DNA of 64,000 nucleotides from Anthopleura xanthogrammica (GCA_964019055.1 OZ025219.1:9304388-9368387), one strand, 5' to 3'; counted from the first letter of the stretch, positions 11,125-21,599 are shown. Translations and numbers: made by a program. Notes: a model not told the origin generated them from the letters alone.

Positions 11125-12031
11125 TTAGCCACTCCAGTTGTAAGTTACAATTTTATTTGAGTCAATCTCAATCATAGAGTCAAACTCGGCATAGATGATG
11201 CAGTTGACGGTACTTGGAAGACCTTCAGCAAACTGAAAACCAATGCGTAAATTTCCCTGCTTTATGGTAGAAATGTGAGGACCGGCTGAAAGATCTGGAC
11301 TCAGGTCAAAGGTATAGAGTGTGTAGCCCTTGGAGTAGTCTTGCCTGGTGATTTCATTTCCTTGGTTGTGATACAGCGTACCTGTTCCTGAAAACAAACT
11401 CATGTATCCCATGAGATATTGATTTTTCAGTTTCAAAGTTCAACTGTAGTGCCTTTATCGGTTGAGCTTCTCCATTCACATAAGCACCAACTTGTGTGGC
11501 CTTAAAGTGTTGAAAATTGAACGGATTCTTGCCATAGGCTCCATTGAAGGCTGCGTTTTCGACGAGACCCAGAACAATTCTTTTAGGGATTTGTCCTAGA
11601 AAAACGTCATCTGGGGTAAAAGACATGTTGCCGGCGGGGATGGAAAGCACTTTACATTCTACCCTTCGTATGGGATACAGGGCTGGTGAATGCTCTAGGG
11701 CTGCTGCGTGACCAAGGAACGTGTCTGAGGTCACCTTCACTTTTCGGATAAATAAACTGGCATGTGAAATGACCACTTTGTAATCGGCTCCTCCAACGCC
11801 AGACAACAAACAAAATGCATTTTTGCTTCGATTCAGTCGAATACGCATGGTGACTCCATTCAACAGTAAGCGGTCTTGATAAAATAAATCTGAATGTAGA
11901 GGACCTAACAGCTCCACTGTGGAACTGTCTGTGATAAACTTGTATCGGGTATTCAGGCCAGTATTGTAACCAGTAGCAACGGGATCCGCCAAATCCATCT
12001 TCCCAGCCGTGTCTTTGTAAAACAGTTCCGC
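11125..12031 (-). pseudogene. Capsid-protein fragment of a Polinton/adintovirus-like element, frameshifted (U1)
   Basis: The minus-strand frame from about 12031 to 11361 carries LFYKDTAGKMD, LHSDLFYQDRLLLNGV and YPIRRVECK motifs. These resemble capsid (hexon-like) proteins encoded by Maverick/Polinton and adintovirus-like elements and often annotated in invertebrates as F54H12.2-like. Near 11430 the homology moves to another frame, which continues to the stop at 11125 (MGYMSLFSGTG, FDLSPDLS, QGNLRIGFQFAE, IYAEFD). The N-terminal part is missing. It sits head-to-tail with the protease fragment, as expected for such elements. Broken relic, not functional. Confidence 0.65.
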
Positions 12032-12135
12032 AGAGAGTCGGAAACCAAGTAAAATTTTTCAAAACTAAAAACACCAGGATGTATTTCATACTAAGGGCTA
12101 TCAATAAACAAAAAATGAGCGAAATCCATTTTTTC

Positions 12136-12728
12136 ACTTGTGCCAATGTTTGGTCGATTTTTACAGAAAGTCGCTCTTAACACTGTAAACAAAGAGAGTC
12201 TAGAATCTTGAACGGGAGATACAAAGAATATACTGAACTTTGGAATTTTAGTAGAGTGCCTTAGAAAACTTCAATCCAGTCGGCGCTTGGAAAATGTAAT
12301 ACAAAAATGCTCAATTTCAAGTCACGGGAGTTCATCGACAAAATTTTAAACATCCAAGCGGGCTCGCTCATTAAATATTCGTTTCGAATTAACGAAGCCA
12401 GACAAGATTTCTATTTAATTTTGAACACCTAGTGACAGTTGTTTTGCCATATATTACCCATATTGCGACGAATCATGAACCCAAAAAAATAGTTTCTTGG
12501 TCCGAAAAATTGGTCCTTAAGTCATTTTTGGTCCGAAAGTTGATTTAAGAATTGGTTTGAGTGAAAACGTCATTTCCAGACAAATGGGTGCTATCGATGT
12601 AAGACCAAAGTCTTCTATCTCCTGCTTGATTTGTAAAAAATAAGACCAGACAAACTCAGACAAACAAACCTGAGAAAACATTTTCTCATCTCCTTGAGAT
12701 CGATTCCTACCGTTTGGTTTTTATTGAC
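12136..12728. repeat. Diverged direct repeat, copy B (U1)
   Basis: Partner of 5106-5688, in the same orientation and directly upstream (plus-strand view) of the promoter module at 12830. Present in U2 at 31446-32038 and missing from U3, where it falls inside the replaced segment. A shorter piece (AAAGTCTTCTATCTCCTGCG) also precedes the modules near 18870 and 57660. Confidence 0.8.
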
Positions 12729-12829
12729 AACTTTCTTAAAATAAGCAATGTTTTATAAAATAAAATGAAATAAAACGAAATAAAATGTACTTTTCTCCGT
12801 GTTGTTTTCAGTACGACCGACACCGACGC

Positions 12830-13370
12830 AGCCCGTATTAGCAGGAATAGCGGTAGAATTAGAGCCGTGAAGACAGTAAACCTGAGCAGACTGAAAAAAT
12901 AGTATGAAACCAGAGAGCAAAAAACGAAAAAAAAAAAAAAAAGAGCATGCTCTCTTGTATGAAATAAGGGATTTGTAACATTAGGACTTTTGACGAGAAA
13001 GTCGTCCGACGTCGAGTGAAATTCTAAATTTAAACAGAAAACTTATGAATTGGGTAAATTTATAGCAACCTTACCTAAAGGATCCAGACAAGATGAAGAA
13101 GACTGGCGTTTCTAGCAAAACGGCTTCAATAACGATTTACAGAGCTGAACTACGGAACTACGCAGTTCTAAAAAATCCTTTGGAATTATCAGCCATGACG
13201 TCACCCCTTTTCCAAGAAAAAAAACCCTTGTATTGTACCAAGTCTTTTCCCCTAATCCGCACTACAGGAAGCCCAAGCGCTTAGTTTCCAATAGTGGTAC
13301 TCATAGCGATTTTCCACTTTGAAATGAAAGAGATAAAGCTGTGGTTGCAAATTCGTCTTGTGCAACATCA
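12830..13370 (-). promoter_or_regulatory. Promoter/5'-exon module A (U1)
   Basis: A block of about 540 bases found again at 18935-19530 and, diverged, at 57620-58700. On the minus strand it carries a CRE-like palindrome TGACGTCA (13196-13203). About 110 bases downstream is a putative non-coding exon ending CTGGATCCTTTAG at a consensus donor GTAAGGTTG (exon edge 13075). It would transcribe toward the decayed paralogue at 3340 through a ~9.7 kb intron filled with mobile elements. U2 copy 32140-32680, donor edge 32385. No transcript data; the promoter call is inference. Confidence 0.5.
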
Positions 13371-13477
13371 CCTCAAGCTTTGTCAACCAACGCGCGCTGT
13401 TATGTTTCCAGAGAGGTTAGAATTGTCATAAACTGTACTCTGTTAATTCTATTTTTGTTTGGGACATTTTTGACATC

Positions 13478-13546
13478 ATGTGTGACCGAGCGCGCGAAGG
13501 CATAATCGCAAACGAACATGTGATAGCAGAACAGGGCCTACACATT
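13478..13546 (+). other. Candidate divergent first exon (U1)
   Basis: A short plus-strand frame starting MCDRAREG is followed at 13547 by a consensus donor GTAAGTTTTTTC. It lies just beyond the promoter module and points away from it, so the module could be bidirectional. No second exon was identified. Copies 32788-32856 and 50758-50826, the latter with one residue changed. Weakly supported. Confidence 0.2.
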
Positions 13547-13764
13547 GTAAGTTTTTTCTTATTTTCTAGCCTTGCTTCAAATCTGGAACCAATATTTAGC
13601 CTATTTATCCGTTCATTCATGGTTTGTGAACCGCTAGGAATCGCTAGGAATCGCATGCAACAAGAATAACCTAAAGATCGAATCTTCAAGTAAAGAGAAG
13701 TAGAACAATGTAAAAGTCGAATGTAATAAATTCACGCACGTCGCACAGAAGCCAACGTTTACTG

Positions 13765-13806
13765 CCTTCACAGTCTTGGGTTTGATTCCTGGACTCAACA
13801 TCACAT
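13765..13806 (+). repeat. Partial SINE head (U1)
   Basis: GGGTTTGATTCCTGGACTC followed by ATCACATAC resembles the box-B half of the adjacent tRNA-derived SINE. Probably the remnant of an older insertion next to the fuller copy. Confidence 0.4.
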
Positions 13807-13819
13807 ACATTAGGGAATC

Positions 13820-14075
13820 AAGGGTGGTGTAGTGGTAGTACACTTGACTCTTACCTATTGGATTTGATTGCTGGATTTGGCATCATATGTGAGTAAAGTC
13901 TGTTAGGTCTATCCCTATAGACCCTCTGCAGACCTCCTTAAGGTCGGTCTAGGAGGGTAGTCTTTCCCTTGATTCGAGGGTTTTTCTCCAGGTTCTCAGA
14001 TTTTCCTCCCTCCACAAATCCTATAACACGCTAAATTCTGTATTGCATTAACAAAGATAATATAAAAGAATTAGC
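13820..14075 (+). mobile_element. tRNA-derived SINE (U1)
   Basis: Head with polymerase III-type box A (TAGTGGTAGTA) and degenerate box B (GGATTTGATTGC), followed by a body with GGTTTTTCTCCAGGTTCTC and TTTTCCTCCCTC blocks. I associate these with cnidarian SINEs, from memory. The head is too degenerate to fold as a functional tRNA. It ends near an ACAAAGATAAT tail. U2 33130-33385. Confidence 0.65.
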
Positions 14076-14934
14076 ATCAAGTTTCAAGAACTGCCTTTAA
14101 ATTTTGGCATCTGGTAAAGTGCATTTGTCAGGCAAGTTTATTCTTTACAATAGCAGGAAGGCGTACAGATTTTTAGAGCATGCGCAGACGTTATTTAATC
14201 TCGTTCCCATATTCTGCGTTTCTCCTAGTAAGCACCGAAAACGCAGGTTCACTTTTCTGTTTTAAAGGTATTTAAAGTTACACTGCTTCTTGAGTGGTCG
14301 AGAGGGAAGTGGAAACATGGATTGACAAACGTGTGAAGCTTATTTAACAATTTTTTTGAATCAAAATTACAAATTGAACAGACTGAATAAACCTTGATTC
14401 CAGTCAGATAGGAAGTCGTCGAGCTTCCAGTCCTTAATTGAACCAAGTCAGATTAACATTACATCATCAAACTATCAATCATTAAGCCTATTGTTTTTCC
14501 TATAACTTACTGCAACAAAAATACACTCGTATTATTTCAAAAAGCTTATATGAGATTTTCGTACTTTTTTCTCATTAAGGAAAAAAGTGTTTCTTCAGGC
14601 AGTGTTTTCAATTATTCCTTTTCCTTAATTTCCAATTTCCCAAGTTTCAAAAGTATTAAAATAACCTACAATTACTATAATCGTATTATCGTATCACTCA
14701 CGCTTACTTTAGTAGAATACTGCATAAAGTAAATTTTGTAAAGTTCAACCAAGATGGCGGCTATGACGTTATCAGTATGAAAACCAGCAATAGGATAGGA
14801 ATCACGCGTCTTAATTCACTACAGAACAACAATCTTGTAAATATATACCTAGCCTTTTTCTTTTTCAAAGGTTTTTTAGCGAGTCATCGTTTTTGTTTCC
14901 CGAAAAAAACGGATGCCTCAGTTTTAAGCCTGAT
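14076..14934. other. 3' flank of deaminase-like gene, no other gene seen (U1)
   Basis: Non-coding, AT-rich. On the minus strand this is downstream of the gene's stop codon and should hold its 3' UTR. No clear AATAAA was fixed. Equivalent: 33386-34244 and 51356-52212. Confidence 0.5.
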
Positions 14935-16293
14935 TTATTCGCAGCTACAATCTTCGGTTTCACCACAGAAAGAACAGACTGCAATTGCGCCTGCAGCATA
15001 TATACCAGCGGATTTTATAGCAGGCATGGACGTATCAAGAACGAACTGACGTGTAGGCACAGGCATCCCATGAATACGATCAGTGGGCACATCTCCCATC
15101 AGCTCGCCAAACTGCACGCAATTGTCGCATCTCTTTACAGCTGTGATATTCCCATTATGAGACGTAACGCTAGTCGTGCGTACATTAGACTCAACCCCAT
15201 GGGTACCAAGCTTATCAAAAGCCTGGTGTTCAGCACATGCACGTGGAGCTCGATTGCCAACTTTTGGTTCAATATCCATATTCATCTCATTTGCTGTTTG
15301 TTCAAGGATTCCTGCCTCTCTCGAGAATTCACCGACATGCCCCTTCTTAGCATTTGTTTTACTAGTATACCCACTCTTTTTACCTTTCGAGGCATACTCG
15401 TTCATCCTGATGTCTTGTCTGCATCGTCTGTTTGTCCCGTAAGCTTTTTCTCCCGTTTCGAGATTTTTTGCTTTCGTACAAACGTGTTTATCTCCCTTAA
15501 CATCCTTTGTTACTTCTTGTAACTTCTTGGCAGTGTCAACCACATCCTTAGCGCCTTCTTTTCCTACTCTTTTTTCCAATGCTTTCCTTTGCTTTGAAGC
15601 TTTGTTCAGTGCCTTGCTGGTCTTCGCCGCAGCAGAGCCGGCAAGAAAGTCCCCGGTAACGGAGTATCCTACGTTTATTGCAGAGTCAAGAACACCATAA
15701 CCATCATTCTTCTTATCAGATTCAATTGCCTGGTCGATGGACGCAATAACTCCATATGGACGATTTTCGTTTTTTACATTACTTTCAATAAAAGATACTG
15801 TGCCATCGTAAGCAACACCACTCGAAGCGCCGGCTAATCCACCTAAGACTACTCCTCCTCCAACTCCACCAGTTAGAGCTCCAGCCCCGACCACAGCTAA
15901 TGTGCGACTGGCACCTTTCATGCAATCATGACCGTGTTCCGTATCCCCAGCTATGTAATGACCAACACCCTTTACGTGCCCGACAACTGGAGTGCTGTCA
16001 ATGACTTGCTCAGTCGATTTACCCATCTTTTTCAGGACTCTCCACGCTTCATCCTCGTCGCCAGCAATACTATGAACGGTTGCACGTACTGGAGCAGCGA
16101 TTAAATTTCTCTCGGAATATTCCACCCAAGAATTCCCAGCATTCTTTACGAACTTTTTGGCAGCGTCTTTAGCATCTTGTTCGTCTAGTATCTCTCCTAC
16201 AAGAGCGCAAGAACCAGCTGCAACCAATTTCACACTGCTATCAATAACAGTAAGGACTTCTCCGACCACTGGGATTGATTGTGCGGCACCCAT
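14935..16293 (-). CDS. Deaminase-like protein with MGAAQS leader, 452 residues (U1)
   Basis: Start chosen at ATG 16293: it is the first ATG in the frame and lies two bases after a splice acceptor (TTTACAG, exon edge 16295). An upstream non-coding exon (donor edge 19218) fits. Residues 1-6 (MGAAQS) match the N-myristoylation consensus G-x-x-x-S. Residues 5-12 and 102-105 repeat a PVVG-type motif. Residues 133-162 are Gly/Ala/Val-rich and hydrophobic, possibly membrane-active. Residues 220-285 are Lys-rich and helical. The C-terminal part has a cytidine-deaminase-like zinc signature: C353-A354-E355, then C389-D-N-C392, as in bacterial toxin-type (YwqJ-like) deaminases. The tail has four more Cys. 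Substrate unknown. The long plus-strand frame opposite is a shadow. Confidence 0.8.
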   Translation of the reverse strand: MGAAQSIPVVGEVLTVIDSSVKLVAAGSCALVGEILDEQDAKDAAKKFVKNAGNSWVEYSERNLIAAPVRATVHSIAGDEDEAWRVLKKMGKSTEQVIDSTPVVGHVKGVGHYIAGDTEHGHDCMKGASRTLAVVGAGALTGGVGGGVVLGGLAGASSGVAYDGTVSFIESNVKNENRPYGVIASIDQAIESDKKNDGYGVLDSAINVGYSVTGDFLAGSAAAKTSKALNKASKQRKALEKRVGKEGAKDVVDTAKKLQEVTKDVKGDKHVCTKAKNLETGEKAYGTNRRCRQDIRMNEYASKGKKSGYTSKTNAKKGHVGEFSREAGILEQTANEMNMDIEPKVGNRAPRACAEHQAFDKLGTHGVESNVRTTSVTSHNGNITAVKRCDNCVQFGELMGDVPTDRIHGMPVPTRQFVLDTSMPAIKSAGIYAAGAIAVCSFCGETEDCSCE

Positions 16294-16295
16294 TC

Positions 16296-17357
16296 CTGTA
16301 AACAAAGAAGTGAAATATTTGGACTCTTTCAGTAAACTATGAAACACTCAACAAAACATAGAAACCACCATAAAATAATGGTTTTTAGTTATACCCATGT
16401 CATTTAACAAATTATGCACTGGTCGATGATTGAAACCGACGCCCCCTCCCCCGGGAAAGGGCCGGCGAATTAACGCGGCGAGACCGGGATTTAACGTGCA
16501 TTGAACAGCGTGAGAGACGGGGAATTCAACACCTACTTAACGTTAGATCTAAGGTAAGCTTTGAAATATGTAGTGCATTCTCATTCTGTTTTGTAAGAAA
16601 CTAAATGGTCAAAATCAGAATCTCGTTAATACTAGCTTGGTACATGACCGGGGTTTTAAGAGAAATCTTTCTCTGGGGACCGTGAGAAATTGCTAAGTTT
16701 AACATTTAACACTACGTCCCGGGGTTCTGGTAGGGTGGAGTGGGTTTTTTAATATTTATGTCGTAGAGTAGAGCGGATATCATTCTCGTTCCCGAATCCT
16801 GCGCTATTGGCATCAATAGCAATAGCGCAGGCTCTGGAAACGAGAATGAGCAGATATCTATATATTCTAACTCCCATACGTGCCCTTATATAATTATTGC
16901 CCCCGAAACCCGAGGAGGCATGACAGGAGGCATATATTGGAGTCCCCGCGTATGTATGTAAGTATATATGTGACCAGGAAAAATCTCGATGTCACAGTTT
17001 TTTACGACCGCGAAGGACCGCTGGGATTGTAACCTGAGCTGAGTGGCTTCAATAAATGCAGGCTCAATGAGTTTTGATTGGTTCGGAGATCTAAATCATA
17101 ACAACTTTAAAGTTAATGATTGACAAGTCTAGTTCGTATCTCAAGCAAGTCAAGCACAATAATGATTCCAGCCCGAGATTCGAGCACGTATTCGTCATCT
17201 GTTCCGTTGGTTTGTTCAGGATTTTTTTGGGATTAGACCACATCGCTCGAGCATTTATGCCCAGGTTTGATGATATTTGCAGATTAAAGAAACGTTTGAG
17301 CTCAGTAGCGTGTTTAAATATTTCGGTATATGTAGATTCGAATTTTCAGACGGCCAG
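16296..17357 (-). other. Putative 5' intron of the deaminase-like gene (U1)
   Basis: Between the coding exon and the promoter module there is no other convincing exon. The first 150 bases match the region upstream of the decayed paralogue at 3341-3460. A GC-rich stretch (16440-16470) and the hairpin at 16776-16858 lie within it. Confidence 0.45.
16776..16858. repeat. Hairpin with GATATC ends (U1)
   Basis: Arms of about 35 bases: GATATCATTCTCGTTCC and CTGCGCTATTG pair with their complements around a CATCAATAG loop. U2 36086-36168, U3 54054-54136. A diverged piece of this neighbourhood reappears at 56690-56855. Confidence 0.7.
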
Positions 17358-17363
17358 GGTTTT

Positions 17364-18219
17364 CTAGCCTCCTGCGCAGCCGCTGTGAGGCGCTTCCGGT
17401 TCCCGTCATTCCCCCACTAGCGTCTGCTCCAACTGGAACAACATTCCTTTCTATGAATTTGACCAATCAGAGAGAGCCCCACAAAAGCTTGTGGGTACGA
17501 CCTTGACCTTGGCCGTCTTTCCCTAGAGAATGAACGTATGGATGACTATTATAGCAAGTAAGCCAGGATTTTTGTATAAATAAGTTCAAAATTCATCAGA
17601 AAAAAGTCATTGATGCCGTACTAAAATAAAGACGTTTTTGAGGGCGTTTTTGTGAATCTTTCCTACTTGATGATATTGATTATCCTCGTCATTGAAATAC
17701 TAATCACGCTCGTTTAAAAGTATTAAAATTACTGAGCTACAATGTACAAGTAAATAAACCCTACGGGCTGTCTCTCTTCTACTATTCCTCGGTCCATCAC
17801 AATATAATGTAGGACTAAATGTTAATATATTTGAACTTTTCACGAGTACTTTTATGAATACTAAACACACCGCATTCCGAGAAATCTACTCTCGTTTACA
17901 GAGTTTAAATCACTAATTCCTTCGGTTACAGTTAAACCACTAAACCAGTGAAATATAGATATTAGACTAATACACTTTAGTAGACCCTAATTTCATTGTA
18001 TATTTGACAATCTAGCAATCATTATCTCACAGGTTTAGCAACTTCACTAACACTATAAACAGCAACGGCTACTCAAAATAGAAAATTTGCATATTACCTA
18101 GCGATTTGATTGGCTAATAGAAAACAATGTAGAAAGGAATGTTGTTCCAGTTGGAGCAGACGCTAGTGGGGGAATGACGGGAACCGGAAGCGCCTCACAG
18201 CGGCTGCGCAGGAGGCTAG
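17364..18219. mobile_element. 856-base non-autonomous DNA transposon with 89-base perfect TIRs (U1)
   Basis: Both ends read inward CTAGCCTCCTGCGCAGCCGC and are identical for 89 bases, ending in CATTCCTTTCT. The flanks share GGTTTT (17358-17363 and 18220-18225). If the outer two bases belong to the target, the duplication would be 8 bases, AGGGTTTT, so the exact edge is ambiguous. The interior (about 680 bases) has no transposase. It lies in the putative intron of the deaminase-like gene. Confidence 0.9.
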
Positions 18220-18225
18220 GGTTTT

Positions 18226-18934
18226 CGGGTATTTTGGTATCAGGGCATTTTCAACCCCGGTTCTAAAGAGATTTGCTCCAGTACTAAATGATCAGTGATT
18301 TAGAGAATGAAGACAAGTTGAACTACATTTGTAAACGAATTTGTGTAGAAAATTTGCAAATTTGGTCGTTGAAGGGAACAGTCAAGTAGTTCATTTCTTT
18401 TCCTTGGACTGCTGTAGTCAGAACGTCAAAAGGTCAAAATGAGGAGTAACCGCGTTACACGCGCACGCGTAACGCAACGCCTTTTGTCAGCGTGAAAATC
18501 GTAACTTTTCAACTTTCCGAGAAAGTTGCATTTTTATTTTATTTTAAAGAAATTTTTTGATCTGCCATACATCCTCTCTATATATATTCAGAACCATAGC
18601 TTGGGCTACCTGTGTTTTTATGCATGGTTTATTAAAGTTTAATAAAATTCCCATCCCTTAACAGTATCTTTCAGTTAGTAAATCACAGCGGGGGCATCTT
18701 AGTGTTAACTATAACCAGATAACTAGTATACTATACACAGGAACTTTGTTTGTTTGGGCTGCCTGTGGAGAGTCATATGAGTCACTTTTCCGGCTTTAGA
18801 AAACGAAACTGTTGCAGTACCTTCACACACGAACCGTTTTTGGCTATAAATAGAAGCTAATCAAAGTCTTCTATCTCCTGCGTGATTTGTAAATAAGACC
18901 AAAATACTGATGGAAACGTAACTTTTGTATTATG
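18226..18934. other. No gene seen (U1; also U2 and U3)
   Basis: Contains two same-orientation copies of the MITE end motif GGGCTACCTGTG (about 18602-18613, and GGGCTGCCTGTG near 18755), which do not form an inverted pair. No coding. Equivalent 37536-38244 and 55504-56212. Confidence 0.5.
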
Positions 18935-19530
18935 AATTAGCAGGAATAGCGGTAGAATTAGAGCCGTGAAGACAGTAAACCCGAGCAGACATGTTGGAAC
19001 TAAAAAAATAGCATGAAACCAAAGAGAATGTTCTCTCGTATGAAATAAAAGATTTGTAACAGTAGGACTTTTGACGAGAAAATCGTCCAACATCGAGTGA
19101 AATTCTTAGACGGAAATTACATGATAACGAAGTGAAAAACCACACTGACTATTGAGCCGTACAGAGTTAAATTTAAACAGAAAACTTATGAATTGCGGAA
19201 ATTTATATCAACCTTACCTAAATGATCCAGACAAGATGAAGAAAAATGGCTTTTCAGCAAAACGGATACAACAACGATTAACAGAGCCCGGAACAGAGCT
19301 GAACTAAGGAAATACGCAGTTCGAAAGAATCGGCTTTGAAATGATACCTGCAGTCAGCCCATCCCTTTTCCAAGAAAAATCTTGTATTGTCTGCACCAAA
19401 TCTCTTCCTCCAGTCCACACTACAGGAAGCCCAAGCGCTTAGTTTCCAATAGTGGTAGTGATAGCGATTTTCAACTTTGAGATCGAATAGATAAAAGATG
19501 TGGTTGCAAATTCGTCTTGTGCAACATCAC
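18935..19530 (-). promoter_or_regulatory. Promoter/5'-exon module B across the U1/U2 junction
   Basis: Homologous to module A (12830-13370) with conserved blocks GACGAGAAAATCGTCCAACAT, ACTACAGGAAGCCCAAGCGC and TGTGGTTGCAAATTCGTCTT. It is the likely start of the U1 deaminase-like gene: a non-coding exon ends at donor GTAAGGTTG, exon edge 19218, about 2.9 kb upstream of the coding exon. The CRE motif of module A is not conserved here. The tandem-unit edge as seen in this window falls inside this module. Confidence 0.5.
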
Positions 19531-19693
19531 CATTATTTAGATGTCTTGTACGGTCTGGTCAGGGTGTGGGTGTTTGTATTAAATCTTAGTTTTAAAAAAT
19601 GTTTTTTTCTCTCCATATTTTCCTTGTCTGGAAGCAAAGTGATGCTTTTTTTTTTGCTTCGGCGATTTGGACAAGGTTTTTTCTTTTGTCTAT

Positions 19694-19868
19694 GGGAAGT
19701 TCCCTCCATGCGCCATCTTGCCAAGTAGCCGTGGTTTGGCATCGAAGCGAAAAATGAGGTAACCTTTTTTAACGCCATTCACGTCTCTATCATTGCAAGG
19801 TCACCTCATGTCTCGCTTCGTTGCCAAGGCACGGCTACTTTTCAAGATGGCGCAAGGAACTGTGAAAA
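19694..19868. mobile_element. Hairpin/MITE-like element (U2)
   Basis: Same as 362-536; no differences noticed. Confidence 0.7.
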
Positions 19869-19881
19869 GGGACTATTTAGC

Positions 19882-20161
19882 AGTGGCGTAGCAGTAGCCT
19901 GGGGGGGGGGGGGGGGGATCCGATGTGAAAGGGGCGGGGATGCCCGTCGTACCTTTTTGGGGTTAATTTTCGTTGTGGTACCCTTAAGGTGTTCAAACGA
20001 AAAACTAATTGAAATGCTGTAAAATTAGCGTCATTTGGTACCATTTAGGGGTGTAGCTTGTGATTTTTATGACTACGAGAAAGAGAATTTTGGTACCTTT
20101 TAGGGGTCATTTTCCGAAACGAGCATCCCCACCCTTCTATATATGGGAGTTCCCCACTGCC
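19882..20161. mobile_element. Poly-G-headed non-autonomous element (U2)
   Basis: Copy of 551-830 with a 17-G run at 19901-19917. Confidence 0.5.
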
Positions 20162-20914
20162 CTCGGGAGCGGTAGTGCTCTCGCCTTTTACCTCTGGGGT
20201 ATCGGGTTCCATTCTGGGCAAGCATTACATGCAAGTAGAGGTCATAACAACAACAAACAAACAAACAAACGCTTTTCACTAGTACTAACATCAGTTCCCA
20301 TGTGTAGCCACACTCCTCTCTGATCATTGCCTTGTTTCAAAGGTACATGATTGAAAGTCACGAGTGCTGGGAGTTGGGATATGAAAACTTTTTTGGGATT
20401 AGAATTTACAAAATGGAACAGAATTAACATTTTACTTTCCAGTGAGTTAGTTGTAGTCGTCGAAGCGACAGAGCAGAAAACCCGTTTTTGTCCTCTCGTT
20501 ATAAGGACAGCTAAATGTCTTAAGCTCAATATTTTGTAAACACGCTCTTTTAGGGCCAAAAAACAAAATTTGAAATGCGACCAAAATTTAGTGAATGCGG
20601 TTTAGACATATGCCTTGAACTTTGGGAGAGGTGATATTTTGATCAGCAGAAAAACTGACATTTCCGTAACTATCTCCAAGTAGCTTTACTCCAGTTCGAC
20701 AGCTATATATAGGATTTTCAGTGTCACGATGTTGGAGCAACAGTGACATAAATATAATGAAACGCTTATACTTTTGCAGTACACTGCCAGTTATTATAAA
20801 AAATCAAGTTTTGTAGCCCTTGTCGTTTTTGTGCTCATCGAAGCTCCTTATTTTCATGTTAGCGATGTCCAATTCTTGAATCAAATGAGATTATCGTTGC
20901 CTTTATTGCTGTAT

Positions 20915-21059
20915 TAGAGTGCATTCAGTAAAAGCGTGAAACACTAATTACTAAATTGTGCAAAATAGTGCTAGCTGAACAAAAGAAAACAAAAGAATTA
21001 GCATAAAATAGTACAAAATAGTGTTACTAATGTTTCATGCTTTTACTGAATGCACTCTA
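20915..21059. mobile_element. Short MITE with TAGAGTGCATTCAG ends (U2)
   Basis: Copy of 1584-1728. Confidence 0.7.
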
Positions 21060-21151
21060 CATTACATCATTACACAAACTATCACTTATTCAGTATAAAC
21101 CCCCGTATAAACCTAATAGTAAATGCACTCTTACTATTAAATTGCCTTAAA

Positions 21152-21599
21152 ACATCTGACTATATTTTCAGTATAGATTCTACATGAGGTGAGCCGTTGA
21201 CTGGCCAGAAAAAAATATATGGTTTGAGTGATGCGTCTTCAGTGAAGTCATAAAGGTTTCTCCATGCCATATGCTAATGACTGTGACATAAGGGGAGTCA
21301 TCATTTAACATACAAAACTTAACTGCGACAGATAAATTGAGTTTGGAATGCATCATTGTTTTACCTTTAACTCTCATACAAATTATTGAAAATTAGTTTT
21401 CACATAGTAGCCATTGTTTCGAATTACAAGCAACAACTAATAAACATAAATGACTCCCCTGACGTTACAGTCATTAGCATATGGCATGGGAAAACCTTTA
21501 TGATAACTTCAAAACGCATCAGTCAAACTGTATAATTGTTTTGGGCCACACAACAGCTCACCTCATGTAGAATCTATACTGAGAATATTGTCAGATGTG
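21152..21599. mobile_element. Long imperfect palindrome (U2)
   Basis: Copy of 1821-2268. Confidence 0.75.

Noticed and set aside
11652..12146. 164-codon minus-strand frame
   Set aside because: Overlaps the capsid fragment in another frame; the motifs are in the 11361-12031 frame.
13820..13890. Functional tRNA gene
   Set aside because: Boxes A and B are present but the arms do not pair and a SINE body follows directly.
14893..15522. 209-codon plus-strand frame opposite the deaminase-like gene (also in U2 and U3)
   Set aside because: It lies antisense to a better-supported coding frame, has Cys/Ser/Ile-rich shadow composition and no splice or homology support.
18597..18766. Second copy of the 293-base MITE
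   Set aside because: The two end motifs are in the same orientation and lack the 81-base arms.
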